Shown: positions 14,660 through 27,490, counted from the first letter of the stretch. The stretch is 64,000 bases of DNA from Ashinkailepas kermadecensis (GCA_034440615.1 JAOTOM010003703.1:61001-125000), one strand, 5' to 3'. The notes: generated from the letters alone by a model not told the origin. Made by a program: numbers and translations.

Positions 14660-15770
14660 CCCCTCACTGTGGTTTTTGTCTGTCGTTTCTGATTATTTGG
14701 AGCGGTTATCCCAAAAATTTGTGACGTTTTCTGACTGTCATTTCTGCATAGGGTAGCAAACTTCAACTTTCTACTTGGCTGAGGGACGGCTCCAGGAGCA
14801 AGTGCTCGGAGGCATGTCCGAAAAATGTTCTGTGTTTGCTACTTCATGACAGCATGGCTTCTACGGTCTTGGAAAGTATTCAACTGTCCTTCACTAAATT
14901 TAGCAGCCAATGTTACAAGATCATTACCTAGATGAAGTGAGAAGTCGTAGTGATTACGTTTATGAGGGACGCGTCCAGGGCGGGAAGAAAATGGGGTAGA
15001 TATTTACTGTTCAAGTTCATGCGAACCGTGATACTGAGAAACTATATAGCTACACGAACGATTGTGGGAGATTTGAGAAAGACGTAGAGAATTTCGAAAG
15101 CATACTTTGGCCTGGAACGACTCCAGGTGATTACTGAGACAGGAGGACGCAGGAAGGCAAATGTCTTCCTTCTGATTTATTCAATTGGCTTGAGATATTA
15201 CTGGAAAACTCTGTGGAACATGCTATTAAGCCATTGCGTATGGTGTATGAACTATCAAAGCTTAGAACATACATTCTTGGCAGAGGCGGATGCAGAGTGG
15301 GTGAGATACGTGCTGAATCTGGTTTTGCAAGTGCATATGGTTATTTAATTTGAGGTTCTTCATGCTTGCATGATCGTGAGGGAGTACTCGGTAGACGTTC
15401 TGGTAGTTCGGAAGCAATATTTTGGTCAGAGGCGGTCCCAGGCAAGTTATTCTGGGGCATGGCGTTATCGAAGCATGTCCATTCACAAGCCTTTCACACA
15501 GGGGACGAGTGGTCTAGGGGTAAGATGCTCGTCTCACAATCGAAAGGTTGTGGGTTCGAGTCTCACCTGTCGCTACTCTTCGCCCGCGACCAATCGGCGT
15601 GAGGGATTGGCGACGCTACATGACTCAACGGTCGACGTGTCGTAAAACCAATAACCAACCATACGCCTTTCATCGATTACGTCAATAATAATTGTGTGGC
15701 GGTTATGTGACTTCCTGCTTGTTGAAAATAAATTTGCTCATCAAGGACGGTTTCAGATGAGGATACAAGT
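14660..15770 (+). repeat. Dispersed repeat, copy B
   Basis: Copy B is the diverged partner of 9980-10925, in the same orientation. It is interrupted by a SINE at 15497-15664 that copy A lacks, which gives relative timing: the SINE arrived after this copy was in place. Recurring GGCGGATxCAGG-like cores lie at about 14781, 14962, 15283, 15430 and 15747. Several are followed by CTCGGAGGCATGTCCG-like sequence, so the family seems to contain a degenerate 150-180 bp internal repeat. Confidence 0.6.
15497..15664 (+). mobile_element. tRNA-derived SINE
   Basis: A tRNA-like head starts near 15504. It has an A-box-like TGGTCTAGGGG (15510-15520) and a B-box GGTTCGAGTCT (15553-15563), the internal Pol III promoter. 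The anticodon loop position reads CTCACAA (CAC, valine-like), but the anticodon and acceptor stems do not pair well, so this is not a working tRNA gene. A tRNA-unrelated body follows and ends in the A/C-rich AAAACCAATAACCAACC. GCCTTTCA flanks the element on both sides (15489-15496 and 15665-15672), an apparent target-site duplication. The unoccupied site is visible in dispersed repeat copy A. Confidence 0.8.
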
Positions 15771-18700
15771 TGGGAAGTGTATTTTCGGAAATTTGCGTTG
15801 TAGTTTATAAATTCAGGTGCCTGAGGTGTTTGAGCGGAAGCTTTAGCATTATTGAAATGGCTTAGTGTATATCTTGTCAATGGCAGTACCGGAGGAAGGC
15901 TTTTGGGAGGAGCGTTCTGCTTTGATTCTTCATTTTTATAACTTGTCTGGTTTAGTCCACGTTCATATCAAACTTTACGAGTAACCCCAATCTTAGGGGG
16001 TTAGTAGTCCACGGCTCCGCGTATGATGGAATGTTCAGAAGAAAGTGGTTCTGCCGAAAGGTTCCAAATCGGGCATGGAAGTATTCCTAATTTGGCCTGC
16101 AAAAATATGGATACTTGGCACCATTACGTACATCAAATTTCCTCCACTTTCGATGCACTGTTTCCGCCATTGTGGAAGTGCGTTTTTGGCATGTCATGTG
16201 AGATCATTATTTTTGCTCAGGACAATATTAAGTTTAAAATCGAAGTATGACATCATACATAATCTAGTGTCTTATATCACAAAAAAGGAACATGCTAAAA
16301 TATACTCACCAATTGTACACCATCTGGACGTGCCTAATGCTTTTCAACCTCAGTGTATTTTTAGTTCAGCAGAAATACAGTTTCAATGGCTGTCGAATGG
16401 TGTAAAATATGACAAAATCGTACTCAGCTACTTCGTACCTCCGTCCTAACTACTTCTTGGCCCAGCTGAACCCTCGTGTAATGGGAATAACTTGTTCCGA
16501 AGTATCCGTCAACATGCAGTAAGACATGTGAGCACCCCTTACAAAGAATTAATAACACTGCTCTGTGTCACTAGACAACGTCTTCCAGCAAGACCTGTCG
16601 ATGCAGCAGGGCACGTTAACGCAGCACCCACGACAACATTCACACGGCCTGTCAACATTCCTGGCAGCCCCTGACAACCCTCGCGAGACCTGTCCCTGAC
16701 CCCTCAGCAGACCCATGGCGATGTCCGCGGGAGCTGCCAGCGCTCCTCAGCGGCACCGCGGCACTGGCGGCACCTGTCATCAGCGTCGCTCAGCACGGCC
16801 TGTCACCACCTGCCGGCCGCACCCGTCAACCGCCAGCGGGACCTGCCAACCGCCGTGGCGGGACCTGACGGCACTGTGTCGCACCACCCGTCACAGCTCC
16901 GCGACACAGTGCGGCGAGTGCGACGCGCTCCGCGGCGTGCTCGGCGGCGCGCGACGACCGGCCGTGGAAACGTGTCAGAAGCGCGGGTCACGCACGGCCA
17001 GCTCACCGGGGCAAAGTCCGGCGAAGTCGGGGCCGTGCGTGCCCCACTCCCCCACCCATATCGTCCGATCGACGGGCAGAGTCATCGGGACGGTCGGTGA
17101 TTCGAGCGAGTCGCTCCGGAGCGGCGGCGCTGCTCTATTATGGATGACGCCGGGGACGCGCATTGGTGCCGAAGTGCTCTGCCGGGGCAGGAGCACCGGC
17201 CAGTGTCGGACCATGCCGAGGGGCGGGGGGAGGGCACCCTCCGGCCGCCTTCGGGGAGGTGTCGACACCGACACGTCGCGATGATGAACAGCAACTGGAC
17301 GCGACGGCCGACGGAGCGCCGCGGTGGTCGCTGGTGATGCGCTCCATCCGACGACTGAGACGGACCGCGGCCGCGTGCGGAATTCGCCGACGTGAATGGA
17401 GTGCTAAGAGGAGAATTCAGTTACGAAGGGCGAGCGTGGCTTGCGTCTTGCGGGAGCGTTGGCGCACCGGGTAGGGAGGTCATAGCTTTGGCGACATGGT
17501 TTCTGCACAGTGGGCGCCCTTTGAGGTAGAGATAGGCTTCACAGCTCCACACATGATCCCAAATGCTGGTTGTCTTCATCCAAATGTCGGCACAATGAAC
17601 ACGTTCCATGTTTATAAGCAACGTTGTGACAACTTTTACCAGCATGGCTCGCGATAATTTACTTGACTCCCAGGAAGCTTTAATGCGACCAGTGTAATCC
17701 TCCTAAATCTTGTGTGGATTATAAATCAGCCAGTCTGTCTGCAATATAATCTTGATTTCTGTACGATATTTCAACGAGTTCGAAATCGGTACATTCACTA
17801 AGCTGCTGTAATGTCACAATGAAAAGAGGCCCTTCAATAATGTGCATCTCATTGTACAACAAAGGGATTCTGCATCAATCGACTTCGAATACACAGCATA
17901 TGTATATTGTCATGCTTAGGCAGCTGATCCAGTTTTTTGGACGCTCAATGTTCATTTCAATATTATTATAAGCTATTTAATTTGTTCTGCTTTTAAACTT
18001 TAATTTCGTCCCCGACAGACGCAGTAATCAGATCAGTATTATATTGCAATGCCTAATGACACGGAAGAACCTCATCTTCCACAGCAACATCGCAGTTGGT
18101 CTTGACTGGCTTTACCATCGTAACTTCCATCCCGTTAGGGGTTGTAATCGCATCAACGGCTTCCTCTCCATCATCCACATTGACATCCGAGCACCAGTCT
18201 TGTCTCCACATCGGAGAAGCCAGACCAGCTCCTCCAGCTTTCCCAGTTCCATCGACATGAGCCGTGCGAGTCTGGCATCAGTCGGCGACTGTTTCTCCCC
18301 GGGGACCATCCTGACCCCGCTGTCACCCATCGGGGCGAGTCCGCGTCTCGTGGTGGCCCGCGGGCGGCACCAAAAACACATAAATAGAGTCGTCAGCACC
18401 TCAAAGGGCAACGCCGCCCAGTCCTGAAAGAAGCCCGTCTGCCGCTGCGGTGATTACCGCCACGAGTCGTCTTATCTCTCCCCAGAGCCCCCCCCCCCCA
18501 CAAACACACGCTCCCCCTTCCATCTCGCATCATCTGGCCACACATCCTACACTCAGGCCGAAATGCATCCTCACACACGGCAGTGTATGGCGGCAGCCGT
18601 AGATGACGAGTGGAGCGTGAAAGGCAGGGTGGCCGGAAGAGAATTAGACGGGGGAGAGGGAAGTGATGTCCCGGCATCCGTGGTGGCAGGCTGGGCCGCG

Positions 18701-19788
18701 TCTTCCGCGTCGTGTCGGCCGCGTCCAGTCACGTCTTCGACAACTACGTGCTGACGGGGGCTGAGCAGGTCTTCCGTCTCCCAGCCCAAGTGGTGCGAAG
18801 TGGACCAGCCGCCACTTTCACGCCGACGCCCCAATGGTTTGGGGACAGAGCGGTCTCGCCATATTTCCCATATTTCCCATATTTCCCATATTTCTCATAT
18901 CTATCATACATTACAGGCATGAAGAGGGTCAAAGGCGTGCATTTCGGTCGTCGGTCCCAGCTTAACCATGGAAACATCCATAGTTTGCTTGTAAGGAAGA
19001 GGAATGTCAACTGGCGCATCTGACCCCTGGCTTTGCTCCTGTTTCCATGCCTAGGTCTGGGTCAAAGCCTTCCTATCTCTCTTGACGTCGTTGGCCGAGT
19101 TGTGGCAGACTTCAGGCACATCCCTCCCGCTTATAAGGACGGCGGAATTTCGTGTGGCCACGGGGAGTCTAATTTTAGACTCAATTTCTACCATTCAGCG
19201 CCGGTTAATGCTACAATTCACAGATGCGGGGCAGCAAGCGCTCCCCTGACCGAGTCTTCCACCCGGCCGCCGCCGCCTGTCTACGTGTCTGTCACAACGG
19301 ACATCAGCTGCGCCATCAGCTGCGCCCGACGATTGTCCCCGCCGGCGGTGGTGCTAATTACGCTGGGATTAGCTCCCACGCCCCGGTTGGATCGTGGCGG
19401 ACAGTGCCGCAGCTCGGCATTGTCACGTGAACAGTAGCGGTGCACCAGCCTGGCCGGAGAAGGCGCAGCGATGCCGTGGAACCGACGGCAGGCAGGCCGT
19501 GCGGGGAATAGCCGACTCTGCCCGGTAACAGTGCTGTGTTGTCGGACGACGTCGTGGGCAGTGTGGTGATGTGGCATCATCTGATGGTGATAGTGGCATC
19601 ATCCGTGGTGATGTGGCGTCGTCCAACAGCGGCTCAGCACGGTCGGGAGACAGACCTGACGACAAAAGCGTAGGCAGAGCGGCACTGACAGCAAGAGTGT
19701 GGCCAGCACTCCTGAGCCCAAAACGAGATAAGTGGAACGGTGATTAACTGGACTGCCGTGCGATGACGGAAATGTCTCGACGATGCCG
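15771..19788. other. Unassigned, with CpG-rich island
   Basis: About 4 kb without a supported gene. A CpG-rich block lies at about 16690-17480 and contains imperfect CACCTGTCA/CACCTGCC words. A 9-bp tandem repeat (CATATTTCC, about 4 copies) is at 18862-18900. The overlapping open frames at 18.0-18.8 kb and 19.0-19.6 kb do not resemble any family I know. Confidence 0.4.
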
Positions 19789-20028
19789 AGAGCAGCTGGT
19801 CCATGTCGAGAGCAGCTGGTCCATGTCGGGAGCAGCTGGTCCATGTCGAGAGAAGCTGGTCCATGTCGAGAGCAGCTGGTCCATGTCGAGAGCAGCTGGT
19901 CCATGTCGAGAGCAGCTGGTCCATGTCGGGAGCAGCTGGTGCATGTCTGGAGCAGCTGGTCCATGTCGGGAGCAGCTGGTGCATTTCGGGAGCAGCTGGT
20001 CCATGTCGGGAGCAGCTCGACAATGCCG
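19789..20028. repeat. 20-bp minisatellite, about 12 copies
   Basis: The unit is AGCAGCTGGTCCATGTCGAG with GAG/GGG and TCC/TGC variants. Every copy contains the palindrome CAGCTG, an E-box of the type bound by some bHLH dimers. The array is very homogeneous, so it is either recent or kept uniform by exchange. Confidence 0.95.
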
Positions 20029-20326
20029 GATAGCACGGCAGCGATAGCGGGGAGCGCCATGACTGGGAGCGCCAGCCACGGCCAGGATAGCGGGGAGCGC
20101 CCGGTTGGTTGGTTATTTGGGCTTAAGGGAGCATCGACTGCTTCAGTCATACAGCGTCCAGGGGCTCGCCCAATCATGTCAAGGATAGCTGGGAGTGCCC
20201 GGTCACGGCGAGGAGCAGTCCGAGACAATGCTGACCGGAGCCCGCCAGCGGTGGGCAGCCGCACGGCCATCTGGGAACCGCCGACCGGCCGCCGGGGCCA
20301 CTTGCGCCGGCATTGATTCTTCATTA

Positions 20327-20470
20327 GGCGCTGGGCGCTCCCGGTGGCGCGGTGGGTCCTCCACGTGTCGGCGCGGTCCCCCTCGCCCTCCCTAGGCGCT
20401 GGGCGCTCCCGGTGGCGCGGTGGGTCCTCTAATCCTCCACGTGTCGGCGCGGTCCCCCTCGCCCTCCCAG
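20327..20470. repeat. Tandem duplication of about 70 bp
   Basis: Two adjacent copies begin AGGCGCTGGGCGCTCCCGGT and end in CCCCTCGCCCTCCC. The second copy carries a short TAATCC-containing insertion. It is GC-rich with no coding signal. Confidence 0.85.
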
Positions 20471-21111
20471 CTTCCGGCCGGGCTCATTATCCGCCGGTGA
20501 CCCGCGGATATGCCCGGCGGCGACGCCAGGGCGACACGGTCGGTTGAAGGATCTGCTGGAAAGCCCACGGGTGCTGCCGTTGTCCAGAAGCATGAGGTCA
20601 CGGTGGTCACCCGAGTGGGCTGTATGTGCCAGAACGCTCCATTGTCCGTCGCCAACCAGTGCGCGCAGGGGGGGGGGGTGATTGGGAAGCTCAGAATTTC
20701 AACAGTCCGCGGTCATGGTGGGATGGCCTCAGTCACGGAACGCGTACATTATTTAGTCTCGGTCGGCTTGCGGCTGGCGACGGAAATACGTACTGTTCTC
20801 GCGACCATCACTTTGGCGTTAATGGTTTCCGATATTGTAACATCTTCAGTCAGTAAAAATGATAGCCTGGCTTGTTTCAGCAGTGCAGCCTTTGGGAGGC
20901 ATGTCCTGACCTTCAAGATTGATTGTTGTGGTTTATGGTTGTGGTTTATGGTTGTGGTTTATGGTTGCGCCGACGGTCCAGTAATATGAGGAACGCCTTT
21001 CACTTCAAGGAGCCTGCACCAGTCGTACGACAACACCGCCAGAAAACATGCGTTCGACTGTCGCAAGAGCAACATAGTAATAACAAGCCGATGGAGAGAC
21101 CTAGGTTCCTC
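20471..21111. other. Unassigned, with a 14-bp triplicate
   Basis: The segment contains three head-to-tail copies of GTTGTGGTTTATGG-type sequence at about 20925-20966. It otherwise shows no feature. The open frame running into the retrotransposon from 20923 is fortuitous upstream of the reverse-transcriptase similarity. Confidence 0.5.
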
Positions 21112-22523
21112 CATCCTATAGCAGTTCCTCTAGGTATACTTTTCAGGTGGTCTATGGAATACTCTGAAGTGTCTGAAGATTGGAGAAATGCAAATGTAGT
21201 TCCAATTTTCAAAAAGGGAAGTATGAAGTGTGTAGGGAACTACAGGCCAGTCAGTTTGACCTCAATAGTTTGCAAGGTACTAGAAAAACTGGTTAAACAG
21301 AATGTTCAGATTCATCTTGATAGGCACAATCTTTTAAGGGATACTCAACATGGATTTCGATCTCGAAGGTCTTGTTTAACTAACCTTTTGGAGTTCATGG
21401 AGTATGTTACTAAAGAAGTAGACAATCAAAACAGGATGGATGTTGTGTACTTGGACTTTAGCAATGCTTTTGATAAAGTTCCACATAGGAGGCTAATTCA
21501 TCAACTACAGCAACATGGGATTGTTGGAAAAGTTCTAGGTTGGATTGAAGCATGGTTGAGGGGAAGGAAACAAAGGGTAATGTTAAATGGATGTAAATCT
21601 GATTGGAAGGATGTTCTGAGTGGAGTACCACAGGGCTCTGTTCTAGGGCCACTTCTCTTTATCATCTTTGTAAATAACATTGAGGTAGGGCTGAGGAATA
21701 GAGTGTTCAAATTTGCTGATGACATCAAACTGGTAGGAGTGGCAAACAGTTGTGATCAATCTAGTAATATTCAACTAGACTTGGAGGACCTAAAAAGTGG
21801 GCTGATCAATGGCAGATGTCTTTTAACTATGACAAGTGTAAGGTTATGCATCTGGGGTCTGGAGGTGAGACTTTCAGATATACAATGGGAGGGAGGGAAC
21901 TGGATGTTATTGAAGAGGAAAGGGACTTAGGTGTGTTAGTTTCAAATGACCTTAAAGCAGAGAAACAATGTAGCTCAGCTAGGAACAGGGCACTCAGAAT
22001 GCTGGGACTCATTAATAGAAGTGTGATGTATAAGAGCAAGGAAGTCATGAAAAAACTGTACTTAGCATATGTGCGACCCCACTTGGAATATTCTGTGCAA
22101 GCTTGGAGCCCCTACCTAGAAAAAGATATAGACAAGTTAGAAAGAGTGCAACGCAAAGCAACTAAACTCATCAGTGGACTAGGTAGCTTAGAATATGGAG
22201 AAAGGCTTGTGGCATTAGATATGTACTCACTCAAGTATAGGAGATTAAGGGGGGACATGATTGAAATGTACAAAATTGTTAAAGGACTAGATCAGGTCAA
22301 TTTAAATGGTGCTCTTCAGTTTAAAGTATCACACAGGGGTCACCAACTCAGGTTAGACAAGTTGAGGTGTAGGACAGTTAAGCGACAGCAGGTCTTCAGT
22401 CAAAGGGTTGTTGATCAGTGGAATGGGCTGCCTGCTGATGTTGTGGGGAGTTCCTCATTGAATGTATTTAAAAGTAGGGTGGACAAATTTTTTAGGCAGG
22501 AAAATCTTGTTTTTGATTTCTAA
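21112..22523 (+). pseudogene. Reverse transcriptase ORF2 remnant, one frameshift
   Basis: In the first frame the RT palm and fingers motifs are intact: NYRPVSLTS, DTQHGFRSRRSCLTNLLEF, VYLDFSNAFDKVPHRRL, VLSGVPQGSVLGPLLF and the catalytic FADD (about 21712-21723). A single-base frameshift in the run of A at about 21790-21795 moves the continuation to another frame. That frame carries SFNYDKCKVMHLG, ERDLGVLVS, YVRPHLEYSVQAWSP and the C-terminus, ending with a TAA at 22521-22523. Apart from the truncation and this shift the copy is well preserved, so it is fairly young. As it stands it cannot make a full protein. Confidence 0.9.
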
Positions 22524-22821
22524 TTTGGATGGAGGGGATAATATTTATGTTAAATGTGCACGGCACAGACCCCTTTAAGCAGGGGCTATGGTAGCACAAT
22601 GGGTATGATGGGAGGAGCTTGCAATTGTTGAGGGTGTTATGCAATAGCAAGTGGATGATGCTAGATAGGCTGGGATATATAGCTTCCTAGGAACTTGGGA
22701 TTAGGGATTGATTGGGGTGAGAATATGTACATTTCTAGTACCTTTTCTAGATAGGCTTAACCCAGATGGGCCCCTGTGGCTCTTATTAAGCCTTAACACT
22801 TTATGACTTTATGACTTTATG
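21112..22821 (+). mobile_element. CR1-like non-LTR retrotransposon, 5'-truncated
   Basis: The element comprises the reverse-transcriptase region, a C-terminal domain, a ~275-bp 3' UTR and a tail of three ACTTTATG octamers (22798-22821). Tails of 8-bp repeats rather than poly-A are typical of CR1-type LINEs, and the protein agrees (VPIFKKG, LDFSNAFDKVPH, GVPQGSVLGPLLF, FADD). The 5' end is lost near the start of the RT domain, the usual result of incomplete reverse transcription. The UTR segment CCTTTTCTAGATAGGCTTAA and the following words recur in inverted orientation at 31.0 kb, so the two copies belong to one family. Confidence 0.9.
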
Positions 22822-23004
22822 AGACCTGTTGCCAGCTGTGATCCCAAGCCGAAGCCGATCATCCGGCGCACATATTCTCCATGGTTGCCTATTTGAAAAC
22901 AAGATAGACGTACACCGTGCAGGTATTTCGCAGCGTCCGCTAACAATGAACTTGTCTGTTTTCGAATATGGCACCGCTGCATCCAGCCCATGACCAGGTA
23001 CCTA

Positions 23005-23275
23005 GAGACCACGCGACCCTCCCAAGAGACTGTTCTCCCTAGAGATCGCGTGGTCTTCCCTAGAGACCACGTGGTTCTCCCTAGAGACCGCGTGGTCCTC
23101 CCTAGAAACCATGTGGTCCTCCATAGACCACGTGGGTCTCCCTAAAGACCGCGTGGTCCTACCTAGAGACCGCGTGGTCCTCCCTAGAGACCACGTGGTC
23201 CTCCATAGACCACGTGGGTCTCCCTAAAGACCGCGTGGTCCTGCCTAGAGACCACGCGGTTCTCCCTGGAGTTCG
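23005..23275. repeat. 21-22 bp minisatellite with E-box palindrome
   Basis: Degenerate units of the form GACCACGTGGTCCTCCCTAGA, about 12 copies. Some copies read CACGTG and others CGCGTGG or CATGTGG. The unmutated core GACCACGTGGTC is a perfect 12-bp palindrome. Insertions and deletions of a few bases separate the copies. Confidence 0.85.
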
Positions 23276-23322
23276 CGTGTTCCTGTCAGTTGAACAAGTC
23301 CCGCTCATTTCCTGAGTGTTCG

Positions 23323-23343
23323 ACTTTATGACTTTATGACTTT
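23323..23343 (+). mobile_element. Orphan CR1-like octamer tail
   Basis: 2.6 copies of ACTTTATG, identical to the tail of the element ending at 22821, stand alone with no recognisable UTR in front. This may be the extreme 3' end of a very short insertion, or a fragment separated when the neighbouring minisatellite expanded. Confidence 0.55.
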
Positions 23344-23454
23344 CACATTCTGTTGTTGATTTCCATTCCCCGGTCGTGTCGGCCATTTTGTGGTTGTCTG
23401 TATTCACTCTAAAAAAAACACTAATACCGTGGTTCAGTACCGACCTTCAGATAT

Positions 23455-23625
23455 GTGGTTTTGATAACGTTGGTCATGGAAGCGGAATGGGGTCGATAGG
23501 CTCTCTTGAACCCAGAATATGACATTGATTAGCGGTTCGGCCTCCTTTGTTTCTCTTCCTATAGTGCCTACCCTTGATAAGCTTAGCCAAGATGGGCCCC
23601 TGTGACTTTTATGAACCCTTAGCTC
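23455..23625 (+). mobile_element. CR1-like 3' UTR fragment
   Basis: The segment matches the 3' UTR of the element fragment at 41130-41310. Shared words are TCTTTTGAACTTAGGATATA against TCTCTTGAACCCAGAATATG, then ACATTGAT, CTTAGCC-AGRTGGGCC and CTGTG. It ends in a decayed GACTTTTATGA tail. No coding portion remains. Confidence 0.65.
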
Positions 23626-23805
23626 CGCATGCCTTAATGGCTTGTGCCTTGTGTGTTTTATGCCTTAATGTTTGCCATCTGGCGTTGTGCGAGACGCTGA
23701 GTGACTGTGCTCGCAGAGTCAGACCACGTGTCTGCATACATGAGCTATGCACATGCATAGCTGGACATGTGTCTGCACACTCACACCGATGGCGCTGTGC
23801 CGCTG

Positions 23806-24300
23806 TATGTCCCCACACACGGAGCAGTAACTCTGTGCCGCTGTATGTCCCCACCCACGGAGCAGTAACTCTGTGCCGCTGTATGTCCCCACCCACGGAG
23901 CAGTAACTCTGTGCCGCTGTATGTCCCCACCCACGGAGCAGTAACTCTGTGCTGCTGTATGTCCCCACCCACGGAGCAGTAACTCTGTGCTGCTGTATGT
24001 CCCCATCCACGGAGCAGTAACTATGTGCTGCTGTATGTCCCCATACACGGAGCAGTAACTATGTGTTGCTGTATGTCCCCATCCACGGAGCAGTAACTCT
24101 GTGCTGCTGTATGTCCCCACCCACGGAGCAGTAACTCTGTGCTGCTGTATGTCCCCACCCACGGAGCAGTAACTCTGTGCTGCTGTATGTCCCCACCCAC
24201 GGAGCAGTAACTCTGTGCTGCTGTATGTCCCCATACACGGAGCAGTAACTCTGTGCTGCTGTATGTCCCCATACACGGAACAGTAACTCCGTGCTGCTGC
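23806..24300. repeat. 38-bp minisatellite, about 13 copies
   Basis: The unit contains GTAACTCTGTGCTGCTGTAT and GTCCCCACCCACGGAGCA. Copies differ mainly at GCCGC/GCTGC and CACCC/CATCC/CATAC, and similar variants cluster. The last copies on the right are the most diverged. Long minus-strand frames repeat because the 38-bp period rotates through the frames. Confidence 0.95.
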
Positions 24301-25389
24301 ATATTCCCATATATGGAACAGTGACGCCGCACCCGCTGTGACTAGCTAATGATGACCTTTTGCACTTCGTTATTAATCTGGCTAATTTGTATGAGTGCCA
24401 CAATTGCCGTGGATTAGTCCTGATGTGCTTAATTAATTACTACCACTTCGCGGGTGGATGCTGTCATGAAGGTATGTCGGTTTATATTGCTTTCGTCGCA
24501 TCGGCATGACACCGTGCGCAAGCACACGGTGGAGCGACATTGAGTTGAACAATGCTGTGGGGCCCTCCTTCTAGAGCACGCAATTAGCTGATTGCTCATT
24601 CTGTCAGACATTAAATCGGGGTATAATTAACTGTTTGGTCTATCCACCATTAATTAACCCTTAACACAGCCATTATTGCGAGCATTAATCTTCGAGCTTC
24701 TCGAATGTACTACCTGGAGCCTGTCTGGTCTTGGACGACAGTTTACGTGACCTTACTGTACCTTACTCTCCTTCATTTTTGGAACATGTCTTGGTGAAAA
24801 TATGCTGCCGAATGTCGATAAAACCCTGCAGAACAGCAAAGATCCTGCAAGACAAGACACGGAAACCCGCCTAATTTAAGTTCACTGGAGGACACTGTGC
24901 AAGATCGTGCCCGAGAACTCAGGCAAACCAGCATGATTGATGTGTCATTTAGGGCAATGTACAAGATCCTACACCGCAACACAGGAAAAACGGTCTGTTC
25001 GACGCCGTGTAGAGCAAATTACGCAAGGTAAAGGAAGCCGTATTGAGCATTGCCTTGCTTTGTGCTTATTGCAAGGTCCAAGAGTTAAAAAAATAACCAA
25101 AATGTTCTAGAACTTAGGAAGCTCGATTGCTAAAATATCCCAATACAAATTTCCAAGAAAATATTAGAAACCTCCAGAATAATGTAGGCTTGCATGAACT
25201 TCAGGCATTCTGGACATGGGTAGGACTGTGAAGTGCCCACCGACAGTGTGTCACCTGTGTTAGACAATGCTGCGAGGCATAGTTCAGTTTGGCATTGCTC
25301 CTCGAAGTGTTCGAAACGGTTTTGTATTTTCGCCCGAAACCACTTTAAAAGTACGTCCATAAATGTTTTGTTGCACCACGCTTTGACGT

Positions 25390-25424
<35 letters not shown>

Positions 25425-26774
25425 GCATCCATATATGCGTGCGTGTGTGTGCATAGGTATATATGTAGATATGTATGTTTAGTTTGGTACATTCGAGCAG
25501 TGCGCTATGCACGTAGTCTGCAATGAGCAAAACAAAACAACATCTAAGCAATACCTAAACAAAACACGTTCATAGAAGTAGAACACTGTATTCTCTACAT
25601 CATGAAGGGCCCTCTTGAAATACATGATTATTACAAGGTCCACACTTCCAACTATCCATCCACGAATATTCAATTTCCTCCTCCCGAGATGTCAAAACAA
25701 AACGTGCACCCGCATCCCACAAAAAAAAGCATTCGTTTTTTTTGTCGGTACCACTCTCCACGAATAACTGTTGAAGTAATAGAAGATGAAGATGAAGAAG
25801 TACCGACAATTGGGTAGCTACAACTCAGCTGCCTCAGCCCGCGGACAGTGAAAGCTACCTACATGTGATACCCATTGCATGCTGTGCTTGCTCTAGTGGT
25901 TACTTGACTCATGCGCCGATAATAGAAAACATGTATCTATTTATGCTTTGTGTTCTCTTTCATCCGACGAGAAGAGTTACTCACCGTCAATGATTGTGGA
26001 CAAGTAGGCGGCGTGGTCTACCTCTAGCCTCCACAAATATTTGATTCAGCACAACTCAAACGCGCTGGTGTCCATAGTTCGCCATTTAATACCTCTACAG
26101 TGTGGCATTATTGACATGATTGCTGGCATATTCGATCGATTGCTAAAAATGTTCGATGCCTGAAACCAAGAAGTTTACTTATTGTGCACGGCTTATAGGT
26201 GTCGACTGCAATTTTGAAAAAGACTGCGGCACTTCCACCTACTATTGACTTTCTCGCACCATCCTGAAACTTTTTGTTTTACCGAGCTTACCTAGTTTCA
26301 CTCGGGACTTCGCCCGCAACTTTCCCGCATCAAACAACGTGGAACTGCTCGATTGCATGAGGCGTCGCCGGTGTGGCCGACTTCAAAATGGAACTTTCAT
26401 GACGCATTGCAACACGCCACTTCGAATGTGGCCTAATCGTGCGACAAAAAGTTCCGAGCTAATTCGCTTCCTGTACATTGTTCGCTGCGACTTCTGCACC
26501 CCGGCGATGGCAGTGGCGTTGTCACGGACGCCCGCTGCCGTGCTGCGTCCGTGCCACCCGATCCGGTCGCACCGCATTAGTGTTGTGATTTTAGCGAGTT
26601 CGCCCCAGTGCCGACGCGACCCATTGCAAAGCAATTAGCGCGAATGGTCGTGATTCCCGCCGATGGGGAAATTCGGGCGCGAATTCATTCGGGCGCGAGC
26701 TGATGCGCGCGCCGTGGCGACGCGCGTGTTCCAACTGTGCGCACAGCTGGCTGATCCTGAACCGCGCGGAACGC
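24301..26774. other. Unassigned sequence, short AT microsatellite
   Basis: About 2.5 kb with no supported gene. An AT run lies at 25391-25422. The right third (from about 26330) becomes CpG-richer toward the 53-bp array. Confidence 0.45.
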
Positions 26775-27490
26775 ACGGTGGGACAGGCGGCGCCGTCTGT
26801 GTGGCCACCGGCGCACACTTCGGTGGCACGGCGGGACAGGCGGCGCCGTCTGTGTGGCCACCGGCGCACACGTCGGTGGCACGGCGGGACAGGCGGCGCC
26901 GTCTGTGTGGCCACCAGCGCACACGTCGGTGGCACGGCGGGACAGGCGGCGCCGTCTGCGTGTGGCCACCGGCGCACACGTCGGTGGCACGGCGGGACAG
27001 GCGGCGCCGTCTGGCCACCAGCGCACACGTCGTGGACGGCGGAGTGGCCACCAGCGCACACGTCGGTGGCACGGCGGGACAGGCGGCGCCGTCTGTGTGG
27101 CCACCAGCGCACACGTCGATGGCACGGCGGGACAGGCGCGCCGTCTGTGTGGCCACCAGCGCACACGTCGGTGGCACGGCGGGACAGGCGCGCCGTCTGT
27201 GTGGCCACCAGCACCAGCGCAACGTCGGTGGCACGGCGGGACAGGCGGCGCCGTCTGTGTGGCCACCAGCGCACACGTCGGTGGCACGGCGGGACAGGCG
27301 CGCCGTCTGTGTGGCCACCGGCGCACACTTCGGTGGCACGGTGGGACAGGCGGCGCCGTCTGTGTGGCCACCAGCGCACACGTCGGTGGCACGGTGGGAC
27401 AGGCGGCGCCGTCTGTGTGGCCACCAGCGCACACGTCGGTGGCACGGCGGGACAGGCGGCGCCGTCTGTGTGGCCACCGGCGCACACGTC
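26775..27490. repeat. 53-bp GC-rich minisatellite, about 13 copies
   Basis: The unit contains GCACACGTCGGTGGCACGGC, GGGACAGGCGGCGCC and GTCTGTGTGGCCACCAGC. Two copies have lost GGC, one carries an extra GCACCA, and one has a larger internal rearrangement near 27010-27050. Frames of 250-310 residues on both strands are a by-product of the absence of TA in the unit. Confidence 0.95.

Noticed and set aside
15504..15575. A functional tRNA-Val gene
   Set aside because: Anticodon and acceptor stems do not pair, a SINE body and tail follow, and the whole unit is flanked by a target-site duplication.
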